64,000 bases of DNA from Cydia pomonella (Eukaryota; Arthropoda; Insecta; Lepidoptera; Tortricidae), in assembly GCF_033807575.1 (NCBI RefSeq), contig NC_084724.1:12267228-12331227 (forward strand). Reading direction: 5' to 3'. This document shows, piece by piece, positions 23,007 to 33,310 of the stretch (the stretch's first letter is position 1; each line of letters starts with the position of its first letter). The notes beneath the pieces were generated by a model. It was not told where the DNA came from, did not search any database, and worked only from the letters and a program-made list of their open reading frames with translations. The position numbers were made by a program, and so were the translations under genes.

Positions 23007-25865
23007 ATGACGATATTTCATCAAAACATCGCTGGACTTTTGAATAAATCCGACGTGCTCGCTGTCTTTATTGATAATCTACGAAACCAAAATATTGATG
23101 TTGATGTTATGTGCATAACAGAGCACTTTATAACAGCTGGCCATGAAGACCTCCTAACAGTGCCCAACTATCGACTAGCGGCGTGTTTCGCGCGTGAAAA
23201 AAATCGTGGCGGAGCGTGCATATTACTTAAAACGGGCTATCAATTTAAGGAATTGTTGGATATTGCAAAACATTCTGTAAGTGGTATTTTTGAGTGCTGT
23301 GCGATTGAACTAACAATTGAAAAAACGGTAATTATGTGCATTTACAGAACTCCTGGTCTTAGATATTTAGATATATTTTACGACAAACTAGACATTATTT
23401 TAAAAAATATATCTAATAATAGTAATAAGAAAATTATCATCTGCGGAGATCTTAATATTAACATTTTGAAAAGAAACAGTGTATCCTTACAATTAGAATA
23501 TTTTCTCTCTAGTTATAATTTAGATCTAGAAATAAAACAACCTACGAGACTGGCTAGTAACACATGTATAGACAATTTTGCACACAACTTAAAAAATGGG
23601 CACAGCAGTAAAGTATTGGATTCAGGTCTATCAGATCATACTGCCCAAACTCTGACTTTCTCTGTTAAAAGAAATATAAATGACAACAGCTCAGTAAAAA
23701 CATGGCGCATCAGACGCCGAGTTTATACCGAAGAAAACCTTGAATTATTTCGAAAACATATTACAGGTTCAAGTTTTAATGATGTGTGCTTGCTAGATGA
23801 TGCTGACAAAGCTTATGATAAGTTTTCAGGCATTTTCAAATGCTTGTATGATCTTTGTTTTCCTTATGTGCTAATTAAGAAATCTCTAAAGATTAGACCT
23901 AAATGGATAACTAATGGAATCAGATTGTGTTGTAAAAAGAAACGAAACGCTCTATGGTTATATCGACTTAACAAAACCAGCGAAAATAAAAACGCCTATA
24001 AGACGTATGCTCAGAGACTTAAGACTGTAATAAAATTGACTCAAAGAGTTCAAAATAAGTTTTTTATATCAACATCTAGAAATAAAACAAGAGCTACCTG
24101 GCAAATTATAAATAGGTCCAAAACTTGTAAACCAAAGGAGCCTATAAGCACGTTAATAGCTCATGGGATAACTTATACAGAGCCATCTGACATTGCAAAT
24201 ATTTTCAATAATTTTTTCATTGATGAAATTACACAGAATAATTCTAGAAAAAAATCTATTAATATGCCTATGAATCGTAACTCTATTTTTCTGAGTCCAA
24301 CTACACCGGAAGAAGTAAGAAAAACGATTGCCTCCCTAAACAACACAAATAGCGTTGGATTTGATGGTATCAGCACTGCTGTGGTTAAATATGTAAGCGA
24401 TATCATCTCATCACCACTGGCTCATATAATAAACCTCAGCCTCACTACTGGCAGCTTCCCTAGCAACTTAAAAGTAGCTATTATAAAACCGTTACACAAA
24501 AAGGGTGATAAATCAGACCCGACCAACTATCGCCCAGTCGCTTTATTACCAGTAATGTCAAAGATCTTTGAGAAAATTATTTGTAACAAATTATACATTT
24601 TTTTTGAAAAATACAATATATTAATTGATGAGCAAAGAGGATTTCGAAAAAACATGTCTATAAACGCTGCCATTTACGACTTAGTCTCTAGAGCTGTCAA
24701 TAGTCTGGACAAGGGTAAACCATCCTGTGCCATTTATATGGACATGTCGAAGGCTTTTGACCACGTGGATCATAAGCTTTTATTGGAAAAGTTAAGCCAT
24801 TATGGGATCCGTGGAAATGCTCTAAACCTTATGAAATCATACTTAGAAAGCAGGGTACAATACACAGAACTGACACAGATATGCCCATATACAAAAAATG
24901 AAATAACATTCACTTCTGATCGAAGAAATATTCTGTACGGGGTACCACAAGGTAGTATATTGGGTCCATTATTATTCTTAGTGTATGTAAACGACATTGT
25001 TAAAGCTAGTCAGTATCCAATGGTACTATATGCTGATGATAGCACCGTTATTATAGAGAAAAACAACGATATAGACTATGAAAATGCAATTAATACAGAT
25101 TTAAGACATATTATTGAATGGTTAGAATGTAATAATTTAAAAATTAATTTAGAAAAAACTAAGATTATGCAGTTTAGTCAAAGGAAAAAAGCGCCAACAC
25201 TTAATATTACATATCAAGGCAAACGTGTTGATAAAGTGCGTGTAACAAAATTTCTAGGCCTTTCAATCGATAGCGATATGTCGTGGAAGACGCATTCCGA
25301 AGAAGTATGTAAGAAACTATACCGATTTTCATATGCTCTATACAGATTAGCGAAAACTACCGACCGTAGCACCGTACTAACTGCCTATCATGGATTTGTT
25401 TCATCAACTCTACGTTATGGTTTAGTTTTCTGGGGAAACTCTACATATCGACAATCTTTATTTAGGGCACAAAAACGATGCGTAAGGGCTATCTGCGGAC
25501 TAAACCCTCAGCAAAGTATTATGCCTCTTTTCGAATCGCTAAAGTTACTGACATTCCCATGTCTCTATATTTTCGAATGCTGCGTTTTTGTTAAAAGTAA
25601 TTTAAACTTTTTTTCGTTTAAAGAGCAAAAGCGAACTTGCAGCCTTCGCCCAAGAAAGCCAGCGCTATTAGTGAGTAGGACTACGACAGCCTTGATGCAA
25701 AAAAGCGTACTAGTGATGGCACCAAGGATATTTAATAAGTTACCAGAATCATGGCAAACGGCACCAATACAAAAATTGAAGTCCTTATTATTAAAATTTT
25801 TATTAGTTAAATGTTATTATAGTGTGACTGATTATTTTAATGATATTGACATATGCCAAATGTAA
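23007..25865 (+). CDS. LINE ORF2: AP endonuclease and reverse transcriptase
   Basis: The ATG at 23007 starts 17 nt after the ORF1 stop, in another frame, and gives 952 residues. Endonuclease motifs are HQN (5-7), E39 (CITEH), D148 (GDLNIN) and S209-D-H. The RT begins near residue 451 (FDGIS) and shows KKGDKSDPTNYRPVALLPV, MDMSKAFDHVDH, GVPQGSILGPLLF and YADD at 675-678, then KFLGLSID. A C-terminal domain without RNase H follows. All expected catalytic residues are present and the frame is unbroken. The frame is also open 87 codons upstream through ORF1's repeats, but that extension is Lys/Asn/Ile-rich and unlike an endonuclease, so I chose the later ATG. It would nick DNA and reverse-transcribe the element RNA at the target. 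Confidence 0.9.
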   Translation: MTIFHQNIAGLLNKSDVLAVFIDNLRNQNIDVDVMCITEHFITAGHEDLLTVPNYRLAACFAREKNRGGACILLKTGYQFKELLDIAKHSVSGIFECCAIELTIEKTVIMCIYRTPGLRYLDIFYDKLDIILKNISNNSNKKIIICGDLNINILKRNSVSLQLEYFLSSYNLDLEIKQPTRLASNTCIDNFAHNLKNGHSSKVLDSGLSDHTAQTLTFSVKRNINDNSSVKTWRIRRRVYTEENLELFRKHITGSSFNDVCLLDDADKAYDKFSGIFKCLYDLCFPYVLIKKSLKIRPKWITNGIRLCCKKKRNALWLYRLNKTSENKNAYKTYAQRLKTVIKLTQRVQNKFFISTSRNKTRATWQIINRSKTCKPKEPISTLIAHGITYTEPSDIANIFNNFFIDEITQNNSRKKSINMPMNRNSIFLSPTTPEEVRKTIASLNNTNSVGFDGISTAVVKYVSDIISSPLAHIINLSLTTGSFPSNLKVAIIKPLHKKGDKSDPTNYRPVALLPVMSKIFEKIICNKLYIFFEKYNILIDEQRGFRKNMSINAAIYDLVSRAVNSLDKGKPSCAIYMDMSKAFDHVDHKLLLEKLSHYGIRGNALNLMKSYLESRVQYTELTQICPYTKNEITFTSDRRNILYGVPQGSILGPLLFLVYVNDIVKASQYPMVLYADDSTVIIEKNNDIDYENAINTDLRHIIEWLECNNLKINLEKTKIMQFSQRKKAPTLNITYQGKRVDKVRVTKFLGLSIDSDMSWKTHSEEVCKKLYRFSYALYRLAKTTDRSTVLTAYHGFVSSTLRYGLVFWGNSTYRQSLFRAQKRCVRAICGLNPQQSIMPLFESLKLLTFPCLYIFECCVFVKSNLNFFSFKEQKRTCSLRPRKPALLVSRTTTALMQKSVLVMAPRIFNKLPESWQTAPIQKLKSLLLKFLLVKCYYSVTDYFNDIDICQM

Positions 25866-26137
25866 TTAATTGTAATTTTTTATTTTATTTTATTTTTATT
25901 CTCATTATTATTTTTTTAATATATGAATTGACTTATTGAAATATGTTTGCATATGCCAATCTCATAAGCTCATTGCCCGTGTAAATAAATTATTGAATAT
26001 GTATATAGTTAGATGATAAGAAATTATTTCGTACGCCAAAAGGCACATCATAGCTGTTCCTTAGAATACTGAGTTACCACCTATTTATGTACCTGTGATG
26101 AACGAATAAAGAATTGATTGATTAATTGATTGATTGG

Positions 26138-26516
26138 TTATTCATTTTAAAGTTTTTGTTTTCAGTTGACATTCTTTTTTATTTTCTACTTGACATTGTT
26201 TGAATATCATATGTAACTTATTCATTGATAGGTACTCTGTAGTATCATGGTACAATTTCAGTTTTTTTTTTTTTTTTCTTTATTCCTATTGATTATTTTT
26301 GACATTTTGATATGGCAAATATTATATGATAGATTTATATACCATTGTATATAACTACCTCTACCTCTATAACATTATATTGTATTGTAATAATATTAAA
26401 TTTCACATGTATCCGACGATCACTATACGATAAGTACCTAATTGCTTATGTATCCTTTTACATTAACTTTGAACATTGTATTGAGAGATAAATAAACTAA
26501 ACTAAACTAAACTAAA
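26138..26516 (+). repeat. AT-rich LINE-tail-like segment
   Basis: Non-coding sequence ends in gagataaataaactaaact and further AAACT repeats (26487-26516). Such a pentamer tail suggests the 3' end of another LINE copy, or an extended 3' end of the preceding element. Coding sequence is absent. Confidence 0.45.
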
Positions 26517-26520
26517 GCGG

Positions 26521-26712
26521 TTTGTTTACAAAGGGCCTACCGGAAAACGCGAAAATTGAAATTGAGTTATCTGTCTCTTCATCGTTCGAATATGCAAGAG
26601 TGATAGAGAGGTTAGATAACGAAATTCCGATTTTCTTGTTTCGCGATAGACAGATTGTAATGGATTGTGGTAGTGGCGTAGTTTCGAGTAATATTCCCTA
26701 TTTTCAAGCTTA
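26521..26712 (+). repeat. gggcctaccg-type repeat
   Basis: It contains gatagagaggttagataacg, ttttcttgtttcgcg and ggattgtggtagt, all found in the same order at 52482-52770, where a MITE interrupts it. It begins gggcctaccgg, like the termini of the MITEs at 28483 and 59919. Confidence 0.7.
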
Positions 26713-26725
26713 GATATTGTTAGTT

Positions 26726-27632
26726 AAGACTCGAGTCCTTTGAGTCCTCTTCTTTGAAACTAGACTTATAGTCTATTCTTTTATTCCGTAGACTAAAATG
26801 TCAAACGCAGAAATAATGTGACCAGCTTAAAACAAATAGTGCTGATCTTTGATTTCGGTTTGTGAATAACCGATAAGTATTAAATTAATTTTAGATCCAA
26901 AATAAACAATTAATGAAATCTACTCACTACTAATCCACTCAAACGTTAAAAAATTGCATTATGAGCTTCGAGGTGACTGTTAATCTTACAATAAAATATT
27001 AGAAATATTGTGTTTAGACCTGGATACAAACTTTCTAAATGCCTCAAAATGGTGTTACATGCCTATATAAGTAACTCCCAATAGTTTATTTTCGGTTAGT
27101 ACCGGATGTAGCACATCACTATTTATAAGACGTAAAAAACCAGCAACACATGAAATGTCATTTTAGTCTACGGGATAAAAAAATAGACTATAGTGAGACT
27201 CACATAATTAAGTCTAAACTCGAGTTATTTTCAACTTGTTAGAGGAGACTCGAGTCTTTTGTAGAGACTTGAGTCTTTTTCAGAGAACTTTCAATGTTTT
27301 GTATACAAAATTTCTAAATGCATTGTCTTTAACTAATACTCTTGGATTGGGTACTCAAATCATACAATAACGCATAATTTCTTTACTGTTATTTAGGCAA
27401 AACCTGTAAAATTGTAGACGGAGTCTTTATTCGGCGGCTCGAGTCCTTTTGAATTGCTCTTAAAAGAGACTCAATAAAGGACTGGCCTTGAGACTTATAC
27501 GACTCAAGTTTTTGAAGCGCCGAGTCTCGTAAAAACGACTCGAGTTCTTCAAATTTAGACTCAAAAGACTCGAGTTCCTACCAACACTAGGCTTAGACCA
27601 TGAATTATATATGAAAAACCATTCTCTCGAGT
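26726..27632. repeat. CTCGAG-rich degenerate tract
   Basis: Seven CTCGAG hexamers occur in about 900 bp, mostly in gactcgagtc-like palindromes, together with many relaxed gactt[g/a]agtc forms. The surroundings are AT-rich. No coding frame was recognised. It may be an old palindromic element or a decayed tandem array. Confidence 0.6.
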
Positions 27633-28251
27633 TCTCGCGCCCGATTAGGGATACTTTGATTAGTTTCGCAAAACGTCTTGTAACATCAGTGACTTTACCG
27701 TGTTCCCGATGGCACTTGTTTGTTTTCATGTCCCTCTGTTAAGTTATATTATTCAAAATACATTGAGTTACGGCAAGATTCTAAATAAAATGACTTTGGG
27801 TTATATCATGAGTTGTCATTAAACAAATCCGACAGAGACTTATGTCATAATGTCGCCACAATAGCCCAAGGCCCATCAACCGCCAGCACCATTGTCTCAC
27901 TATGGGAATCGAAGCTAAGGCCACGTTATACCGCACTTCCTTATGGCGGTTTGGCGGGAAATTAAGACATTAAGGCCTTTATCCGACGTACACAAACGGC
28001 AAGAGTAGATTTATCAGTTTAAGTCAAGTCTGTAACAATTGGCAGTTCCTTTGAAAATACATATAACGTTTATATCGTCAGATGACAAGTCACTAATTAG
28101 CACTACAAGTTCATAGCCATAATGAACCATATTAGAAGGTTGATTTTTGTTTAATAATTTTTTAGTAATTAGTGAGTTTTGCTTGTCACCTGTCGATATT
28201 GGTCTTGGTACATATTGCCGCTGCCTATTCGGTACAGACTCGACTAGAGAT
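27633..28251. other. Non-coding
   Basis: No gene or clear repeat was seen in this AT-rich stretch. Confidence 0.4.
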
Positions 28252-28870
28252 GGGTCGAATATGGAGTTAGCTTTATTTGATGTTCATAAGCACATTGTAA
28301 TATGTAATATACATGAAAAGAAAAACTATCTTTATCTTTAATGTTCGGTTCAGATCTTACCGAACCAAATATTCGGCCGAATTATTCGATTGATCGGTCA
28401 ATCTATTCCATATAATCATTAAAAAACGCTTCAATTACAGTAGCAGTTAAAGATGAATCACAATTAATTCCCTAGAACAGGAGGCCTACCGCGAACCACG
28501 TTCGACGTGTTGCCTCTCTGTCGCACTTGTAAATTCGTACGTAAGCGTGATAGGGAGGTAACACTTCGAACGTGGTTCGCGGTAGGCCCTCAGGTCAAAA
28601 GGCATAGTACCTTACTCTCAAACAAATGTACAACACTCGTCAAATAATAAAACATCCTATGAATTAAGGCATGTCTGCGTGTTAATGACAACGGGAAAAC
28701 GTAACCTGATGGAAGAGAGTACTTGAAAAGTTACGGAGGAGTAAGTACATTTTACAGTGTTGCAACAAAGCAACCATAATAAAAATATGTGTCGAATGTT
28801 CGGCATTTTAACATTGGATAACTTGCCGAATGTGCCCAATACCGAATGATTGCCGAACACTCGGCCCTCT
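28252..28870. repeat. ATTCGG/CCGAAT-rich dispersed repeat
   Basis: It starts gatgggtcgaatatggagtt and contains ttcggttcag, attcggccgaattattcg, then near the right end gaatgttcggcatttt and ccgaacactcggccctctc. The alternating CGAA/TTCG phrases on both sides of an intervening MITE suggest one interrupted element. Confidence 0.5.
28483..28588. mobile_element. Palindromic MITE, copy 1 (106 bp)
   Basis: The ends are ggcctaccgcgaaccacgtt and its exact complement. Arms pair over about 36 bp with a few mismatches around a short centre (gtacgtaagcg). A second copy of the same MITE lies at 59919-60026. Confidence 0.9.
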
Positions 28871-29984
28871 CAAGAGTCGACTTACTCGTAGACAGACTAC
28901 GCTATAAATCTAGTCTAGTGCTTGATACCCAGAATAAAAGGTAGGTAATACAATTACTAAGCAACCATTTGTACACGTCGTGAAGAAACCTTAAAGTCTT
29001 ATTAATAGTAATTTCCTGCCAAAACGCTATAAGGGAGAGCGTTTACGGCATTTGGATTTTCGCGTATCCTGTAAAAGATAATTAAACTGTCGGCTAAATT
29101 ACAACAATAATATTCCGATTAAGATATATTTGTTTGTATAATACACGTTGCCCGTGAGCATTGCGAGACATTTTAACTAAGCATTCCTGGTAATATTTAG
29201 AAACTAAAATGTCTTATAAAATTATCTGGATTAGGCCTAGTTTCAGAGATAATTAAATGTTTTTCGAAATCATTCTTTCGCCATAAGTCGGTACAAAACA
29301 CATTTTTGACTGCGGTATTGCCACTTTGAGGTCTAGTCTGGACATACCTATTGATTGACGTCGAAAAATAAAAATAAAAACTTTTTAGTTAATTTTAGGT
29401 TATATGTTTATCAATAAAAATTACGTTTTATGTACAGGTGTTCAAAAAAAAGGAAAAATAAAAAAATAATTTTTTTTTTTTCGAATTTGACAAAAAGTCA
29501 TATAACATTTTTTTGCTTCCGTTGCCATCAGGAATGCACCGTTAAAATCTCTCGCAATGCTCACGGGCACCTTGTATATCGATGCTAATAATAAGTATAT
29601 TTTTGGACTTGTAAGTATAATTGACAAAGCTTGAGTCGTGTATAAAAATTTAGAATCATTGCACGTACCTATACAAATTTTAAACTACACATTACCAAAA
29701 AGACTATTTCGATTTTCAACTAAAACACCGAATCAAATAAAAACAGTTTTAATGTTACCTTACAGTTTTGTTGAAGTATCTCTCAAATTAGCAAGGTAAG
29801 GCAAATTTAAAACGCGTTAATTGCGTCTCTGGGAACCAAAGACAATAGACCATAGGACGGTTGCGACATACAATAGTGCAGTGTGATAATGTCCTCCCTT
29901 GAGTGATCTATGCTAAATCCAGAGACATGTAAATAACAAAGACTGGAAAGTTTTGACCACAGTTAAACTTGATAACTAACACAT
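28871..29984. other. Non-coding
   Basis: This is AT-rich and contains a poly-T/poly-A stretch at 29450-29482. No recognised element or gene was found. Confidence 0.4.
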
Positions 29985-30390
29985 AAATTAATTTTGTATC
30001 AAACAGAAAGAAACGTCTGCGAATGATGCTATTAAGCTTAAAATAAATTTAAGAGTGGAAAAATTTACTGTTTTGGGTGAGACTTGATCTCCCGACCACT
30101 GGATCACCAGCCCTGTGCTATGTCGTCTGAACTACCAAGACCTTATCCATGAACGGAAAATATTTTCACCATATGGGCCTTTTAGGAAGGCACCCTAGCG
30201 ACATCTACCGTAAGGGTTACACTTCTTAAATGACTATCGGAATCCCAAGTCATATCGGGAATTCACGAGTAACGGCGCGCTATCCTATACTAAATTAATT
30301 AGGTATCAAGCAGAAACGTCTGCGAACGATGCTATTAACACCCAAGATAATAAAGTATTCCACTTTTAAATTTATTCTAATCTTACTTAT
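29985..30390 (-). mobile_element. tRNA-derived SINE inside flanking direct/inverted repeats
   Basis: Read on the minus strand, 30145-30066 has ggtcttggtagttcagacga (A-box-like tggtagttcag) and gggagatcaagtctc (B-box-like), as expected of a tRNA-derived SINE head. It is flanked by a direct repeat, cgtctgcgaatgatgctatt (30013-) and cgtctgcgaacgatgctatt (about 30317-), and by an inverted pair, aaataaatttaagagtgga (30043-) against ttccacttttaaatttatt (30358-). The nesting order is unclear. Confidence 0.6.
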
Positions 30391-30402
30391 ATACACTTAT
30401 TA

Positions 30403-30730
30403 AGAGAGGTATGGGCATTGTGAATGTCATCTCGCTTTGTGTGGTAGGGCACAGCACAGCGGATGTCATTCCAGATCTAGAGCAGAGCCCAACTGGGGAA
30501 GTACTTCCACCTTACAGAAAACCGCAGCCAAATAACACTAGACCCTACTCATAGTGTTGTGTTCCTGCCGGTGGTTGGTTGCCAGAGCTCAACGAGGGGA
30601 GAGAGTGTTGTTAGGGTCGGCAACGCGCATGTAACTCCTCTGGAGTTACAGGCGTACATAGGCTACGGAGACTGCTTACCATCAGGCGGGCCGTATGCTG
30701 GTTTGCCACCTACGTAGTATAAAAAAAAAT
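30403..30730 (+). mobile_element. Full-length SINE-like repeat (modules A+B)
   Basis: It runs from gagaggtatgggcattgtga to gccacctacgtagtataaaa followed by an A-run. The 5' half equals module A and the 3' half (ctcctctggagttacaggcg to the end) equals module B. The opposite-strand copy at 63198-63528 matches it end to end. It is non-coding, about 325 bp, and A-tailed, so retroposition is likely, though no tRNA-like head is evident. Confidence 0.8.
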
Positions 30731-31729
30731 ACAAAGTTAGTAATTTTTCTGATACTGCGCTCAACTTTACAACATCTCCAAGTGATACGATTTAGTATGG
30801 AGGTTTACAGTCTTTATTGTTAACATTGTCTCTGCACTATGGTTGTAGATCTCTAGGATACAAAGTATGGTGTGTAGAATATGTCATGGACATGGAATAA
30901 GGACTTCTCACGCCAAAATGGATAAGATTTATTCATAATATATCTTTGTATATGCATTAGAGTGGCTTAGCCTCATAAGGACCAACACGGATAGACTCCG
31001 TCTGCCCTAATTTGCACCATTAATGTGTGTGTGGCTGTCATAACGTGTTTTTTTTAAACAACCAAACTTTTTTTTTAAACTTACAAAGAAAAAAACATGA
31101 TTTCTGCGCTCCTGGGCACTCGCAGCCGTCTCGCTCACGCTTAGTGACAGCTAGAGAAGAACCCACGGGGCCTTAACCATTGCCGCATAAAATTGGGGAA
31201 ACCCTCTCTGAGAACGTATTCTTGGCAGTGGCACATGCAATAGTTGGCTAGCCATCTGCATCGGAACACGCGTCGTATGCAGATGCACTTTCCTTTTCGC
31301 GCGCATGCGCGGCGCCTGATTAGCCACACGGGACGTGGAAATCACTGGAGAGCTGTGATAGCCATAACACATTTACGTTACTTATATACGAGTATATATA
31401 CTTTAGTATTCTCCGTATAATTCAATCCCATCAAAAACAATACTTGTCAAAAAAACTAAGTCTCGCAACTCAGTTGTTCTGCGGTAAAAAGTTGTGAGAT
31501 CCATGTAATACCAAGTCGGTTATTAATTTATTCAGTCTCTACTTAAGCGATTTTCTGTCTTAATACGTCCAGTCTCTAAGACCACGATCGTAGTCCATAA
31601 CAATTGAAAATCAATTGTGTCTGGAATCTCCATACTCGAAGCATTAAGTTGTTACGTAATAATTAACAGCATCTTATAGTGACGCATATCAATATTAAAA
31701 TTCTTTAATGTTTTATATAAATATATTGA
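30731..31729. other. Non-coding; one GC-balanced segment
   Basis: A segment at 31100-31370 is less AT-rich (ctgggcactcgcagccgtct; cgcgcgcatgcgcggcgcct) and has overlapping short minus-strand frames of 62 and 73 codons with no family motif. It could be a decayed repeat or exon. Nothing else was seen. Confidence 0.35.
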
Positions 31730-31730
31730 G

Positions 31731-31818
31731 ACTTGGCCATCGCCTGAAAACACGTGTAAATTCAATCGCCTGAAAACACATGTAAATTCAATTATTTAGT
31801 GCGATGGCCAAGTCTTGA
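31731..31818. mobile_element. Small TIR element with internal 27-bp tandem duplication
   Basis: The ends agacttggccatcgc and gcgatggccaagtct are exact complements. Inside, tcgcctgaaaacacgtgtaa is tandemly duplicated once (31741- and 31768-). Confidence 0.75.
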
Positions 31819-32030
31819 CTTGGTTTTTTTGACAAGTATTGTTTTTGACGGGATCTCATTTCTTTTTGTATTTTGTAGACAGATCTACTTTTTTCCTTTT
31901 CGGTACCTTCTACTTATTGTATATATGTATAAATAAAACATAAAACATCGTTACGAATAAAGCCAATATTGAAAAATTTAACTAAAGACTTGGCTGTATG
32001 GGCTTAATTTTCTTTGCGGTCTTTTCTAGA
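31819..32030. other. Non-coding spacer
   Basis: AT-rich; nothing was recognised. Confidence 0.4.
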
Positions 32031-32395
32031 TTTTTTAGTTTTTCCTTGATTCATACACCAAACACTACTTATATTCCAAATTTGAAGCTTCTAGGTCTGC
32101 TAGAAGTGCCTTAGAATTTTGATGATCGGTGAGTCAGTGATTGACAAAATTAAGAAATTTGACCCGTTATAATTCTTAAAATACTGGTTCAAATTGAATG
32201 AAATTTGAAATATACCGTGTCTTTACAATGCCTGCATGGTTACTGAAAATTTCAGTCTTCTAGTTTTATCCACAACGAAGTTACAGGGGGTCGAAATCGA
32301 AACTGGTCTGAATTGCTTCGAGAAAAGGATGGTATGGCCGTGCTTTTTTGCTCGACTTGGTGGGGGCACTGCCGTGCCCCCAGATAGCTCACTAG
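32031..32395 (+). mobile_element. Helitron-like 3' end
   Basis: A perfect 9-bp stem with 4-base loop (tgggggcac at 32361-32369, loop tgcc, gtgccccca at 32374-32382) is followed after nine bases by CTAG (32392-32395), matching the Helitron 3' rule of a hairpin shortly before CTRR. The base after CTAG is g rather than the expected t. No Rep/helicase coding sequence is visible and the 5' end is not defined, so the start given is approximate. Confidence 0.5.
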
Positions 32396-32679
32396 GATAA
32401 GAACGCAACAAATGCTAGCAGGTAATTCAATTAATTTATTTAGATTAGGTTAGGTCTGGTCTAAAGCTGCATTTATATGAATTTATTTAATTTTTAGTGT
32501 TTCTGTTTGGCCCTGTGGTTGGTCGAGACCGCCTTTTGGAATTAAATCCGCCATTTGTACATAATTGTATATTATCTAAGTGCAAAATAGTTTAAATACA
32601 TTTGTTTGGGTCGTGCTCAAGTTTCAGTACCAGATTAGTTACGTCAGCACTCAAAGCAAACAGCATTTTATGGAAGGTG
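32396..32679. other. Non-coding spacer
   Basis: No gene was recognised. Confidence 0.35.
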
Positions 32680-33140
32680 TCGCAGTTGGGTCGAAAGTTC
32701 AACTCTTGCCAGGAGCGGTGATTTTTTCCAGTTTTTCGTTAAGAGGAATTCCTAGTGGTGATTTTTCCATACAAACGCTCTCGACTATTTCCTCCCTGGA
32801 TTTTGAACCTAAAGCAATGATTTTTTCAAATAAGATCAATATCATCAATATCTGTGCCGCTATGTTTTGCTTTTTTGGATTATTTTATTTTGAAGAAACT
32901 TACAGCGCCTCAAAAATCGCAAAAACGGCTCAATTGAATTGGCTGTAAAAAAAGGCACAGTATACAAATATGACAATAAATATCCAAAAAATCAAAACAT
33001 AGCGGCATAGATTATTTCTTCCTCTTGCAATTTCCAAAATTTCATAATGATTGGTTGCGTTTTGGAGGAGGAAACAGTCGAGAGCGAAACCTCGATTTTT
33101 GAGTTTTTTGCGAGTGAATTTTAGTCCGAGCTGCAGTTGT
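32680..33140. mobile_element. Imperfect foldback repeat
   Basis: cgctctcgactatttcctcc (from about 32774) is complemented by ggaggaaacagtcgagagcg (ending about 33089), and tgccgctatgttttgctttt (from 32854) by aaatcaaaacatagcggcat (around 32990-33008). The arms are about 100-130 bp with many mismatches, so the element is old. The 122-codon frame at 32580-32948 is an accident of this repeat. Confidence 0.6.
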
Positions 33141-33187
33141 CCTTATCGCACGAATTGGAGGCGGAGACAGTTTATAAATATACGTAC

Positions 33188-33310
33188 ACAGAAGGATTAG
33201 TGATGGGCATAACATCCTTATTAGGGATTGCAGAACCGGTAATGTTTTAATGAACCGGGATTTTCGGTACTGGTGGAAATAGGAACAGGGATTTCCCGGT
33301 ACTTTCGGAA
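33188..33310 (+). repeat. AACCGG/GGTACT-rich dispersed repeat
   Basis: The phrases gaaccggtaatgtt, gaaccgggattttcggtact and tttcccggtactttcggaac are mutually similar and suggest a degenerate repeat. Confidence 0.4.

Larger units (their letters stand above)
20817..26137 (+). mobile_element. Full-length CR1-like LINE, both ORFs open
   Basis: The unit comprises a 5' UTR (20817-21031), ORF1 (21032-22990), ORF2 (23007-25865) and a 3' UTR ending in a tgattgattaattgattgat repeat tail. The 9-mer ttattcatt occurs just before 20817 and just after 26137 (26138-26146) and may be the target duplication. CR1-group elements often leave short or irregular ones, so the ends are probable, not proven. ORF1 with a PHD-type finger and ORF2 with an APE endonuclease and no RNase H fit the CR1/L2 group. 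This is the only element in the window with no visible disabling mutation. Confidence 0.8.

Noticed and set aside
30066..30145. Functional tRNA gene
   Set aside because: A and B boxes are visible but a proper cloverleaf with paired acceptor stem could not be drawn; called a SINE head instead.
32580..32948. 122-codon frame
   Set aside because: It overlaps an imperfect foldback repeat and has no family motif.
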